64,000 bases of DNA from contig CP136062.1 in assembly GCA_032622095.1 (NCBI GenBank), forward strand, positions 198,531,887 to 198,595,886. The letters are read 5' to 3'. This document shows, piece after piece, positions 45,346 to 57,529 of the stretch. Below the pieces are notes generated by a model. The model ran no database searches. It was given only the letters and a program-made list of their open reading frames with translations, and was not told the DNA's origin. Both the position numbers and the translations under genes were made by a program. Numbering within the stretch: position 1 is the stretch's first letter; each line of letters begins with the position of its first letter. The DNA is from Siphonodentalium dalli. Taxonomy: Eukaryota; Mollusca; Scaphopoda; Gadilida; Siphonodentaliidae.

Positions 45346-45765
45346 TATTGCACACTCAATGCTTATTTGTGCGAAATACAGCAAAATACAGAATATTTCA
45401 AAACGTTCAATAAACAATTTTGTATTGTTCTTGAATAATACAAACCGATTACGCCAACAACGTCATTGGCGACGTCAACCGTATTGCTCAGATTTCTTGA
45501 TTAAATTATTAGGTATAGTCTACACTAAGCACACGTTTGTGCATTAAATAAACAATATAGTCCTAAATGTTAGTATAGTAGTGTGCAATAAACATAGAAC
45601 AACACAGTTTTGTGAACATGTTAACGTTATTGCACTCTTTTAAATTTGTCATGCCGCGAGGTAAAACTCGAACATCCGGTTCTCGTTTTACTATCGCGTC
45701 ACAACAAACTCATGCAATAACGTCAACCAGTTCACACACTTGTGTCGTTCTATCTATATATTGTT
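45310..45765 (+). repeat. Second copy of the element at 2420-2930
   Basis: Direct copy with the same order of words (ggtatagtcttta, gcttatttgtgcgaaatac, tcaacaacgt, gtgccgcgaggtaaaactcg, cacacttgtgtcgttctatc). It ends at the same terminal repeat. Its left terminus was not found. Confidence 0.7.
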
Positions 45766-45799
45766 ATTTTAGTAATTTTCCCTAGGGGCCTGTGGGAAC

Positions 45800-46450
45800 A
45801 AGTCGGGCACAGCTAGTCTACTATATATTTTGGGACTTCTGTCTGTCTGTTTGTTTGTTAGCAATGGCCGGGAAAACTGCCGGACGGATTTCGACAAATT
45901 TGATACCTAGGGATACTTTTGTCCGGGGAGTGTTTTGGACGGGTCAAATCGTGACCCTGACCTTGACCTTCAAAATGGTCAGTTCAATGTCAAATCGCGC
46001 CTTTCGACTGATTTCGATGCTAGATCCACGGAGGTTTTCAAAACCAGCTATATGAAAATTGGTATCTGCTACTTTGATCCCGGGAACAATATGGACGGGT
46101 TCAATTTCACGTGCGACCGTGTCCTTGACCTCGCTCATATATAACCATGTTTCTGGACGTCGACCGATCCGATTCTAATTTGGTGTGTAGGGCTACTTTG
46201 GTCCTGGGAACAATATGGACGGGTCCAAAGCAGCACCATAGTAGGTTTAGATGCAAATTAACATATGTCAATCAAACTGTACCACGTGACATTAGACCAC
46301 GGTGCCATCTGAACCCGGAAATGACAATTTGAACCCGGAAGTGACCTCTGAACACGGAAGTACCTTTTTTAACCCGGAACTTACCTTTGACCGGGAAGTG
46401 ACCTTTGTAAGGGATCAACTGAACCGGAACCACGCCCGGTACAGAGTCTC
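45800..46450. repeat. 'tgaccttgacctt' type repeat and GGAAGTGAC words
   Basis: Starts gtctgtctgtttgtttgtta. It contains gaccctgaccttgaccttca, gggaacaatatggacgggt twice, and then five degenerate 'gaacccggaagtgacctt' units (46310-46410). This is a dispersed element fragment. Open frames are not gene-like. Confidence 0.6.
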
Positions 46451-46569
46451 AGCTGAATTACAGTGTGTGACCACTTAGTGACCCTGTAAACCCGTGACCG
46501 CTCTAAGTAGTGAAATACCTAATGCCAACAATGGAGGTAATAGGTCAAAGGTTATTGGCTGTTATTTAT

Positions 46570-47420
46570 TTATTTGCCCCCAGAATCCAAGATGGCTGCC
46601 AACTCAACTTAAGCCCAATTTCTTTGACACCAGAATCCAAGATGGATGCCAATATCTCAAAGGTAATGGTCCAAAAAACACAAATTTCGAGGGTTTTTTT
46701 GTTCAATTTTGTGATGAACAATTATTATTATTTTTGTTTGAGACAGTTACTCGCTCTTTTTCCATGCACACAATGATCTAGGCATTAGTTACATCAGTAC
46801 AAGTTTACTTGTATATATTGTACACAGGATACACACAATTCCATAATTTCTAACCATTTCCCGATTAGTCTGTCAACCAGCCCATTATCTAGCATTATGC
46901 CTTAACACTTGTGTTAGTCTACTGGAGCAACGTCTGTTATAATAAATGGCAAACAGTATATATGACAGACCTGGATATTTTAGGTGTTGTGAGAGTAACA
47001 GATCATATGAGTTGATAGACATGCAAATATTTCACGGATTGGCTTGATGCACTGATGAACAGTGTGATGACAGTTATATTCTAGCCATTGATAGTCACAT
47101 TAATGTTTGAGTCAGTTGCTCGCTCTGTTTCCACCCACACAATGATCTAGGCTTTAGTTACATCAAGACAAGTTTATTTATTTCAGTTTTACATTTCTCG
47201 AAGCACCCCATATGCATGTCTGGTCGATAAAATGTTTGACCTAGAAGACATTTGGACTAAGTTGGTTTGTATACCATTTTGAAGAGAAATATATCCTCTA
47301 TAACATATCCAAAATCCGCTAAAATCCGTTTTGAGCATTTTTTTGTAATTCAAGATGGCGTCCAAGATGGCTGCCATTTCCGTTAAGTTAGTTTGATGCA
47401 ATTATAGTGAGAAAATATTG

Positions 47421-47456
<36 letters not shown>

Positions 47457-47560
47457 GCATGTATACATTTTTGTGAAGATAAGACATAACACCACCTTTC
47501 TGTGACAAAATTGGAATTCCTCGTACAAGATGGCAGCCAAAATGGCGGCCGGAAGTGAAT
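46570..47560. repeat. Repeat fragments with 'aagatggc' words
   Basis: Includes two ccaagatggmtgcca copies (46587 and 46632), the reverse complement of the 22.6-23.3 kb repeat (46745-47170), more caagatggc words (47353-47370 and 47529) and a TA run (47423-47456). No gene is seen. Confidence 0.6.
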
Positions 47561-47945
47561 TATTTTTACGTTTTTTACTAGTATAAGTTTCTGCTGTTTG
47601 GAACTGGTTGAGAATTGTGACTTTATTGTGTATTTAGTATGTTAACTGACATTTGAAGCAATGAAATGTGCCATTCATGGGGTCTCAAGTTACTCTCAAC
47701 CCATTCCGATCACTCAAAAATTCGATTTTACAGAACGCGGTACAACATATCACAAAATATCACCATTGGGATTCTAGTCATATTTCATCAAGAAATTGGA
47801 AGAATTTCGCAATATAAGAATTGATGCTTTCTATTTTTTATGGATATTTCAACTCAAATGTACCAAAATTGTCACTATGACTCAAAATGGCTGCAAAAAT
47901 GGTGACCAATATATGAAAAATTGTAAATATTGTCCCAGCGTACCA

Positions 47946-50900
47946 TGCAACTGCTTACAAGTTGTGGTTGACGCACGCAATTGACTATTCTGTCTTATAT
48001 ACATTGAATACTAATATTTCTGATGCATATTGGTTAATTGTTACTATTTTAACCACTGAAATCACCAGAATTAATCGAATATTTATGTCACAAACTTGAC
48101 GTCAAAATCAGCAAAAAATCACTGTTCAGGTTTGAACCATTTTTTAAAAGTAAAATGGAACTATCTTTGGTATCAAAGGTGTTTATTGTTTTGATATGTG
48201 CTAACTGTGTCACACTGATGTGTTTTAGACAATATTGATCAAGATGGCTTGCAAAATGGCAACCATATTTGGTAAAATGTTGATTTGTCACATATATTCC
48301 GAACATTATTCTCTGCTGTTCCGAACAGTTAGCAGATTGGGACTCAATTGGTTATTAAACATGCTACTTAGTCAACTAAATGTTCTATTATGGTTGTGTC
48401 AGCACCTTAAGAGGCATGAAAAGTTCATTTAAGGGATGCAGTATGGATTTTGCCGGAAACTTCTTTTGGGATTCTGTCCATGTTTTTTTAAAACTGAAAT
48501 AGGCAGAATGTTGAAACGGAACTACATACATTGTGTATGTGTGTTGACTGTTTGGCCATAGGTGAGGTGAGTATCTATACGGGGAGTTATTGTATTCATG
48601 AATTATGTGAATAGTTATACAATGTGTGGCCATATGGTCATGTATGTGGTGTCCACGTTGAGATGTATAGGTATATAAGGAGTAGCTTATGGTTATGTGT
48701 GAGATGAACATGTATACAGGGAGTGGCTGTCTGGTCATTGAAGTGGTGTATGTGTATAGCGAGATTAGCTATATTGTCCATCTTTGTGTTGTGTATTTAT
48801 ATATGGAGTGACTATGCAGTCATGGGTGGAATGTATATGTATACATTGGGTGGCTGTATTGTCATGTGTGGGTGTATATGTATACACGCAATGTCTGTAT
48901 GGTAATGGATGGTGTATGGGTAAATATGGAGTGGTTGTATGGTTATGGGCAATGTGTATATGTGTAGATGGAATGACTACACGGTCAATGTTGTTGAAGT
49001 GTATATGCATACTTGGAGTACAGTTTGGTTGTCATTGACGGGCTTATGTATATAGATAGTGACATCATGGTCATTGGGTGTGATGTATATGTTATATGTT
49101 GTGGCTGTATTGTCATTGGTGTGTGTGTATCGGTATACAGTGAATAGCTTAATTCTCATGGGTGGGGTGTGTAAGAATACAGCGAGTGGCTGAATTGTCA
49201 TGGTTGGGCTGTATTTGCAAGTCTGGAGTGTACGAATGGCGGTGTGTGCGTGGTATAGGTATATCTAGACGGATTGTATGGTAATTGATATACATACACC
49301 TGCAGTGACTATGGTCACGGGTTAACCAATTCAGACAACCAACAAATACAGGTAAAGATACATGTAAGTGGGTGTCTGACATGGTGACACATCTGTCCGG
49401 GTAAACGAAAATCACACATAGCCCTCCGGAATGACAATAACAAGTCAGAATGGAGCCATGGCTGACGGACCATAAGGCCTTTCCATTTGTCACCATAAGT
49501 ATAGTGAAAGAAATGATGGCTTATATCCCATCCGTCATATAATTTCCCTGCACAATGAAGGTGGTACATAAATGTATTGATGTCAAAGTGAGGATGTCTG
49601 CTAGGCATTTAACAGAATATTCCAGGCTTAATATATGATGACCAAGGTCCCAATTTTCGCAGACAAATTGATCCCTGTTCTAATGACATGAATATTGTGA
49701 TGGAAGCTGGGTCCTGGTTTGGTGGAATTTTGATAATAGATTTAGAACGTACCCCACAAAAACAAGATTTTATTTTATGCTAAAAGTAGTGTTTAGACAT
49801 TTTTGGAAATTACTCCCAATGAGTTGTAAAGATGCCAAAATATTTGGATAAGATCATCATCAGTCGCAGATCGCTGACCATGTGTCATACTAAGCAATTG
49901 TCACATTACTTTTCTACTAAACTGAGGCTGAATTGCCATGGCGAGGTGTATATGTACGTTTTGGGAGTATGAATGGCCGTGTGCGCGGTGCGGGACATTG
50001 GTATATCTAGAAGAACTGTAACGCCATTGGTGACGTTTACATGTATACTATATATACCTGTAGTGACTCTATGGTTTTGGGTTGGGTGTATATGTATATC
50101 TTGAGTGGCTATATGGCCATGGGTGTCGCAAATATATATACAGGGAGTGACTTTATGACGGCAAATATATATACAAGTGATGTATGATGATGAATGTGGC
50201 GAAAATGTATACGGGTGTGACTATATTGTCATCTTTGGGGTGTATATGTATATCTTGAGTGCCTATATGGCCATGCATGTGGAAAATATATACATATACA
50301 TGGAGTGACTGTATAACCAACGGTGAGGCGAATATGTATACAAGATGTTACTGTGTGTCCATGAATGTAGTGAATATGTATACAGGTCGTGACTATATGG
50401 TGATGGGTGAGGTGTAGGGGTATACCTGTGTGCCTGCATGTTTACTCGCGGCCATGTGTTAGGTGTATGGGCATACCCATGCGTGGCTGTATAGTGGTGG
50501 GAGAGGTGTATGTGTATAAAGCGAGTGACATATGTTCATTTATGTGGTGTTCATGTATATATGAAGTGACTGCATGGGCATGTGTGAGTTGAACTGGTGT
50601 ACCTTTGGGTGACTATCGATTTCCTATCGCTATAACTCAAGGATATGTTAACCGACAGAGAGATCATATCAGAGTGTTCGCCACCTTAATGGCGTTTGGC
50701 ATGCAATACGAAGGAAAATGTTTTCATGACAATAGTTTATAAGTTAATAAATTTTGATGCTAATGGGCCAGAGTAGCCACATAATATGATCCCTTTCAGT
50801 TCCGTTTCAACGTTCTGCCCATTTCCGTTCAAAAACATAGACAGAATCCCTAAAGAAGTTTTCGGCAAAAATCCATACTGCATCCCTTAAAATGATTTGT

Positions 50901-51370
50901 CATCCCTAATAATGTACTGGGACAACAAGAATATAACATTTAGTTGTCAGTTGATTAAGTAGCATGTTTAATAAATAAGTGAGTCACAATTTGGAACCTT
51001 TTCGGAACAGCTTAGAATAATGTTCGGAATAAATGTGACAAATCATACTTTTTTACCAAATTTGGTTGCCATCTTGAGTAATTTTTTCTAAAACACCTCA
51101 GTGCCACACATTTAAGATAGATAAAAATAAAAAGCACATTTGATATCAAAGATAGTTCCATTTTACTTGAAAAAATGGTGCAAACCTGAAAAGTTATATT
51201 TTGCCGATTTCATGCCAAGTTTGTGATAAAATAGTCCCATAATTCTGGTAATTTCAGTGGTTAAAATAGTAAAAATTAATCAATGTGCGTCAGAAATGTT
51301 AGTATCCAATGTATATATAAGACAGGGTAGTCAAATTTGTTCACGAACCACATGTTGTAAGCGGTTGTAA
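47946..51370. mobile_element. Giant foldback element with minisatellite core
   Basis: The left arm 47946-48540 and right arm 50780-51370 are inverted copies. Paired words include gcttacaa.ttgtggtt, ttaaccactgaaatcaccag, ggaactatctttggtatcaa, caagatggcttgc/ggttgccatcttgag and gggatgcagtatggatttt. The core 48540-50620 is a degenerate tandem repeat of about 42 bp (ggtgtatatgtatacaggga, gtgactgtatggtcatgggt), interrupted by unique sequence at 49310-49930. The right arm ends inside the CR1-like LINE. No target duplication was found. The layout recalls Foldback (FB) elements. Confidence 0.75.
49315..49621 (-). other. Unrecognised ORF in the foldback core
   Basis: The 97-codon minus frame (ATG at 49608) reads protein-like, rich in His, Phe, Tyr and Trp (for example KLYDGWDISHHFFHYTYGDK). 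It lies in the only non-repetitive part of the minisatellite core. A possible acceptor (ttaaatgcctag) lies just upstream at about 49610-49621. It could be a captured host exon. I do not recognise it, and composition is the only support. Confidence 0.25.
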
Positions 51371-52102
51371 TGGTCTTACCAGTCCTTTATATAGTTTTGC
51401 CATTGTAGTATAGTCTAAGTAGGTGAATGATCTTCTGATGGCTCCAAGAACACTGTTGGCTTTCTGTATTTTCTCGTTGATGTGGTCCTCAAATGATAGG
51501 TTTCTGTCTGTGGTTACTCCTATGTCCTTTTCTTTTTCCACCTGTTTTAATTTAGTTTCACTCCCATTCTTGTCTTTCAAGTTGTAATTTGGCTGAAACT
51601 CCTCTTTTCCCACATTCATGACAACACATTTTTCTGGATGGAATCATAGTAACCAGTTGTTTGACCACTTTTGGAGTTCATCAAGATCGTTTTGTAGTGT
51701 GTCCATATCATTTTTGTCTATTATCTCCTTAAAAATCTTTGTGTCGTCTGCAAACAGCATCACTTCTGATTTTACACAGTCTGGTAAGTCATTTATGTAC
51801 AGGACAAACAGTAGTGGGCCAAGTATACTTCCTTGAGGGATACCGCTAATAACTGGATGTTGTTCTGATGATGTTCCATTTACTATGACTTGTTGTTTCC
51901 TTCCTGTAAGAAAATCTTGTATCCAGCCTAGGATGTTCCCTCCGATGTTGTAACTGTCAGTCTTCTTTATCAACCTCCTGTGTGGGACGGTATCAAAGGC
52001 TTTCATATAATCCATGTATACCACATGCGTTGGATGTCCGCTGTCCATAGATTTGGTCCCTGTTTGTCCGTTACTTAATTCGACTATCCAAGCTGAATTC
52101 AC
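51341..52102 (-). pseudogene. CR1-like LINE reverse transcriptase fragment
   Basis: One continuous minus frame is interrupted by a single TGA at 51644-51646. From the 5' side it reads VVYMDYMKAFDTVPHRRLI, then SGIPQGSILGPLLFVLYIND, then the catalytic FADDTKIF, then (past the stop) FHPEKCVVMNVGK, KDIGVTTDRNLSFEDHINEK and YKGLVRP. The stop sits where a CGA Arg codon would fit, so a CpG transition is likely. LINE homology starts about 52070. It ends at about 51370, where the foldback arm begins. Both ends are truncated, and endonuclease and C-terminus are absent. Confidence 0.9.
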
Positions 52103-53011
52103 CTATAGATTATACCATCCCGTCAGTAGGATCCAGTAGGCCTAAGTTTTATGCAACATGAACTGGGAAAATTCGCATCAAAAACGGTAATTTGTGTGGT
52201 CCTGTTAAAATATTTTTTCTCATATTTCAGATTGTGTAAACTCATTCATGTTCCTTTGTTAATTTACTCAATTTTATAATGTATGTTGGATAATTAATTG
52301 AATTGAAAAAAAATTGAAGAGAGAGATACCACTACAGATTCGAACTTATTTATTAGATTCCTCCCACGTGGCTTGAAAACACCGGCGATCTTCTTTTTTT
52401 TTATCCCGTCTTGAACCTCTCAGAATTTTCAGTATTTTTGACCAATCAAAAAAGAGCTTATGATTTCCCGCGAACCGACTATTTTCCACAAGAAAGAGAA
52501 GTGCGAACCATTGTTTCAATTATTTTCATGTATTTAGAAAGGTATGTTTCAATTATAATGATATTAGCCAGGGGGAAATAAAACAAACAGAGAAGAACAT
52601 AAATGCACATATTCTTCGTAAGTTCTTTCTGCTCGGATGCTGTAAAGAAATTGTCCAGAAGTTGATCATTCTGACACCGCAAAGTCCGCATTGCGCGATT
52701 ACGGCTGCACAGTGCACTGTAAATTGTAATGAATCATTTGAATCAATGAATGATCAAATCATCATGCAAAAATCATGATTATTTGATTTATATTTTAAGA
52801 AAGTAATAAATCAGTGACTGTGATGTAAATCATGATGCAAAAATTTGTCTTGATACAACCTTCGTCTTTGATTGTTTTGGACCGACACTCGCTAGACTAG
52901 AGCATGGTCAAAAATACTGCACCAGGTCTTGCCCTTGGAAATCATGTGAAAATTCAGCTAAAATAGCTGAATTCAGCTATCCAAGCTGAATTCAGCTGTA
53001 GATTATACCAC
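52083..53011. repeat. Pair of direct 34-bp repeats flanking unique sequence
   Basis: ctatccaagctgaattcacc (52083) and ctatccaagctgaattcagc (52979) both continue with tatagattatacca / tgtagattatacca. The sequence between (about 860 bp) has no gene. The left copy adjoins the truncated LINE 5' end. 'agctgaattcagct' also occurs at about 57868. Confidence 0.6.
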
Positions 53012-53159
53012 AGGAGTTTGTCAAAATGATAATAAACAATAATAATAATAAATATAAACATAAACATAATAAAAGACCAGGATTGGAGGATTCTAAAGTG
53101 ATTTGACCTATAAATTTTTGTTTATAAATATAATTATTTCAATATTTGACTCGAAAGTA

Positions 53160-53471
53160 GGAAACTGTAAACGCGTTATCGATCTTTGCGATCTCCAGAT
53201 ACACTGTTATTGTGATTATTATACATCAATCTGACCACAGTAGGGCAGTATCCCACCTACTACCGTGTTTTTTGGACGCGGCTCTCATGCAGATGACAGA
53301 AAAGGCTTCGCAAATGAAACCTGATGTTGTGGTGATATAAAGAGAACATACGGTAATATAGTCAATGCTATGCTAAATGTACATCACAGCGGTCAGATTG
53401 ATGTGTAATAGTCATAAAGGCAATGAATATGGAGATCGCCACAATCGATAACGTGTTTACAGTTTCTGATT
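53160..53471. mobile_element. Palindromic MITE
   Basis: Arms 53160-53240 and 53387-53471: gaaactgtaaacgcgttatc pairs with gataacgtgtttacagtttc, and 'acatcaatctgacc' with ggtcagattgatgt. No clear target duplication. Confidence 0.7.
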
Positions 53472-53574
53472 TTTGTGTACCGGTAACCAAAAATAACAAA
53501 ATATGACGCGAACCACTAATGTTTTCCTGATCTCTTAATTAAAATTCTAAATGAACGAATCTGGACTTTGGTGA

Positions 53575-54543
53575 CAGTGGTGCAGGCCTTTAGATTGGTC
53601 TAATTTGGGCACAACGGTGGCACATATTTTAAATGCCAGCATGATATGCCCAAGACATATCCCGAAGGCCGCAGGCCTGAGTGGGTGTGGGTTTGGGAGG
53701 AGGTGTCCCCCTACCAACTAAGGGGGTTTTGGGGGTACTCCCCCAAGAAATTTTTGAAAATCCAATGCTCTGAGAGTGAATCTGGGGCATTCTGAAGCCT
53801 TCTTTTGTGCTTTTCAGGTTGGTAAATTTAGTCATATTTTAGATAACAAATTGTTAATTGTATGTGATTTTTTGTATGCATGCTCAGTGATCTGATAGCT
53901 AAAAGTAATGGCTAAATTTAGTTTGTTTCTTCTCTCCCAAACCACTCATTGTACAACATACTGAAATATCCTTTAGTTTATTAGATTGTTTCTCATTGAT
54001 TGTTTTACCATTTGCATATGGTACCAATATCAATATAAATAGTATTATTCTCACCGCGAAAACACAAAAGAGCTCGCGAGTAGCATGTGCCATAACTCTA
54101 ATCGGCAGCGTTGTTTCCAATAATTATCGACGGGCCATCCCGATTGGGTAATGCAGAACGAAGTTTCTAGATTGCGAACGCAAAAAACTGTGGCATTGGT
54201 GCTAAAGTTATTGATTGTATAAGAGTATAAATAAAACCCACTGCCTGTGCGGCTTAAAATTTTACCTGAACATTTTGACGTGAAATCGAAAGTGTAGATG
54301 GTGTTCCACGGTGCAAAGAAAAACGGCTGCCGATAACTTCTTTTATTTGAGAAAAATAATGACCTAAACGGTTATGTATCGTCACAAGAAACAATATTTA
54401 ATTATCTTTGAAATTTAGTTGAAATAAAATGTGTAATCTTTGTAAAATTGAGGAACATATCTCTGAATTTGGGCGCATTTTTGGCAATTTGGGCACAGCG
54501 TTTACCGGGCCGATTTGGGGGAATTTAAAGGCCTGCAGTGGTG
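53575..54543. mobile_element. hAT-type element, family 3
   Basis: Target duplication CAGTGGTG (53575-53582 and 54536-54543). Ends CAGGCCTTTAGATT / AATTTAAAGGCCTG. Subterminal 'aatttgggcaca' occurs in both ends. The 953-bp body has no recognisable transposase. The 73-codon frame at 53899-54120 is not gene-like. Confidence 0.9.
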
Positions 54544-54559
54544 TGATTATTTTGAGGAG

Positions 54560-55070
54560 AAAGTGCTGCCACTCTAACTCCTTGGTTTAGCAATTATACT
54601 TTGTCAAGTTTGTGGGGGAAGTAGAGAGGTAGCGTACTGGTCTTTCGTGCTAGGGGTATCGTAACATGGTCAGGGTATTCTGACAAATCGGCCAGATACC
54701 AAGTTTGTCAGGCTGAAAAGTCTTCTTCGAAATCACTGAATAAAGATCCGAATGCAAAATGCCGACCCCCCCCCCCCCCCCCCCCCCCATATTACAACAT
54801 GTGTCCAGGTATGTTGTCATGGGTGCAGTACCGTATGCTGTTCGATCTCGAGCAGACATTAATTGCTGACCTGTGTACACACCTCTGTGTCTGCACGTTA
54901 AAGAATGCTACTGGAGTCACCACAGGGTTATAAAGTTACTCAACTATGGTAGCATCTGGACTGGTCAGTGTGTCTATAACCAGAATTGGTTCCTGCACTG
55001 AAATATCTAGATACAAATTGTTGCGGAATCATGTACAATTGTAAAAGTTCGGATACCATGTGAACACGTG
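54560..55070. other. No gene seen; 23-base C run
   Basis: 54766-54788 is an unbroken C run. The rest shows no exon or element end. Confidence 0.5.
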
Positions 55071-55072
55071 TA

Positions 55073-57526
55073 CCATTTTTTAGTGTTGTGCGGTTAACCG
55101 AGAAAACAACTCGGTTTCGGTTTTTAAAAAAAATACCGACCGAAACTGACCGACGTGATTCTGCCCCAACCAAAATTAATACGTTTTTTTTTTATTGAAT
55201 CGACTTGTTAGTTGATAGTGTTGTCAAATAATTGATCTCTATGATCAATTATATATCGGGATGTGTCCATTTCGTCTCAGATATGTGTTGTTATAATATC
55301 GTAAGCGTCATTGAGTTGCCAAACGAAACTGAAATGAGGAAGCATGTCGTTGTAAAAATGAGCTAGAATGCGAACGAAAAGAAATGTTATACCACTGGGC
55401 GTGGGAAATGGTCCAGAAACTTTTTGTTCTGGAACCTACGATCGATCGATGAGTGGCCACACAGTCAACACAAACTACATGCAGTAGGTCATTGACTTTT
55501 GTCACCTTTATTGTCAACTGTCTTAGAATAAGTGTGCACTTTATTTGAATTGATGACGTGTGCTTGTCGAAACATTTCGTTCCGTGCGGAAATAAAGTTG
55601 GTAGTTAGAACTGCAATTTCTGAAACTTAAGTTCATTCTCCCGGCTAATCGGTCAATAAAATTGACCTTTTATCTATAACGTTCAACGAAATATTACGAA
55701 TTTGAGCCGGCCAATTGTCGTGTACATGTACATGCACTTATTAGTGTCTAGTTTGTTGATCGCGGCAGTTATCTTTGCGCGTAACGGTATCTCTAACCCA
55801 CAAACTGAGCAGGAAAATCAAACGCGTAATTACATCATCATTGTCCAGTCCTTCGAATTTGGAAAACGTAGGTGCGCGGTATATCGCTCGGAGCTTTTGG
55901 GATTTGCGCGCGCCTTTTTGAGGGAGCACAATTCAAATTAACATCGATGAAATGATTACTGAATAAAGACAAACACAAGTATAATGATACACACGTATTA
56001 TTCTAAGTGTGGCAACAGAAACATAAATAAAAAACATATGTTTATATTGTACAATAGTCCACATGATAATAGCATCAACAATCCGGCAATCCCGATGAAT
56101 CTGATCACGGTAATTAGTCGACTTCCGCGACTGAGAGCGCATGCCCATCAGACTCGCTTAAAGTTTCAAACTCGGAAGTGGAATCCTAATTGTTACCGCA
56201 ATCAGTTTCACCGGAATCCGACGAGTCAACCCTCTTTCGCTTTGATAGTATCGTGGTTTCGTCACCAGTCTCGGATCCAAATAAGCGTACGGGTACGATT
56301 ATTTATTTTCAGCTAAAAATCCCCCCTGTACGAGATTATTAGGGACCGCTTCGTTTATTAATTTTCCACACAAAAAAAACTGCATGTCCCTTGCAAAAAC
56401 TAGATTTAAAAATGCGCAGATAATAATTTGAAACAAAGTCGCCTGAATGAGTTGTTTGCATGCAGAATTCTGAGGATTTTCCAATTCTATTTTTAATCTG
56501 GGAGAATCTGCTGATCACGTGTTATTATAAATAAGTTTCCGATTTCGTGATACTGCTCATTCGTTGGCCGATATTATTAACTGTGGCGATTACGTGACGC
56601 AACACGAGTCCTCATTGGTCAATATTATTAGCTGCCTATTTTTAATGATGACGCTTGATTCCTCTTCAGTGTTCCGACTGTCCCATTGGTTAATATCATT
56701 AGGTGCCCAGATTGAATGACGCATTGTCAAGAAGGTGGCCGTTTGTTTTCATTCATCGAGTAATAATGCGATCACAATGTATGTTACTACTAGTAGTTAC
56801 CAGGTTCGTAATCAGCGTCATCACTGCTGAGAAAGATACATGGTGGATAGTCTTATCGGCGTTTGACCAGTGGTGTGTTGTTTGTTAAAATCTCGTTCAC
56901 TGGTTGCAAATTCTGAGGTGCGCATTTGAAATTTTCGGCGTGCGCATTTAATAACTCGCAGGTTTTTAAATCCGCGCGCGCCAAGGCGCGCAAGCGCAAT
57001 TGCGCGCCTCAAAATCGAAGGACTGATTGTCGAGGAACTGGGCACATGTCGCACATGCTACAATGTAACTGATTGATTACCACGGCCTTGTCTTTAAACG
57101 ATATCGGTACCAATATATAAGTCGCACGGAACTTCATCTTGTATGCATGAAACGTCGCTGTATTTGCGTTTCCCTTTTATGTTTTGATTTTGGTATGGTG
57201 TAAATATTTGTGTACAGTCGGAAAAAAGTTTAGGGTCAGCGTCTGGAAATATGGTCAGTCGGGCACTACTATTTTGTGTTTGCTTAAACTTGATGGTTCA
57301 ATATATGACTTTGATCTCACATTCTCATCAAAGTTCATGATTTAGCAACAGAGCAAGCTGTTCCCCAACTTATTATGACCCTCTGTAACTTGTAGTGCCT
57401 GTTTTGTCCAGTTGAGTTTGACTAATTGCTATATGTTAAGTGATTGCTTACTAAAACCGAAACCGAGGTTTTTTACCAAAAAAAACCGAAACGTAAATTC
57501 TAAAACCTCACAACACTACCATTTTT
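55073..57526. mobile_element. hAT-type element, family 4 (2.4 kb)
   Basis: Target duplication CCATTTTT (55073-55080 and 57519-57526). Ends TAGTGTTGTGCGGTT / AACCTCACAACACTA, with cggtttcggttt near both. The interior includes two 'cattggt.aatat.att' units (56610-56705) and a CpG-rich stretch (56960-57030). Its frames (for example 55702-55941 and 55984-56316) carry no transposase motif I recognise. Confidence 0.9.
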
Positions 57527-57529
57527 GCC

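Noticed and set aside
56821-57054. 77-codon basic minus-strand ORF
   Set aside because: Arises from the CpG-rich stretch within hAT family 4. No motif or transcript signal.
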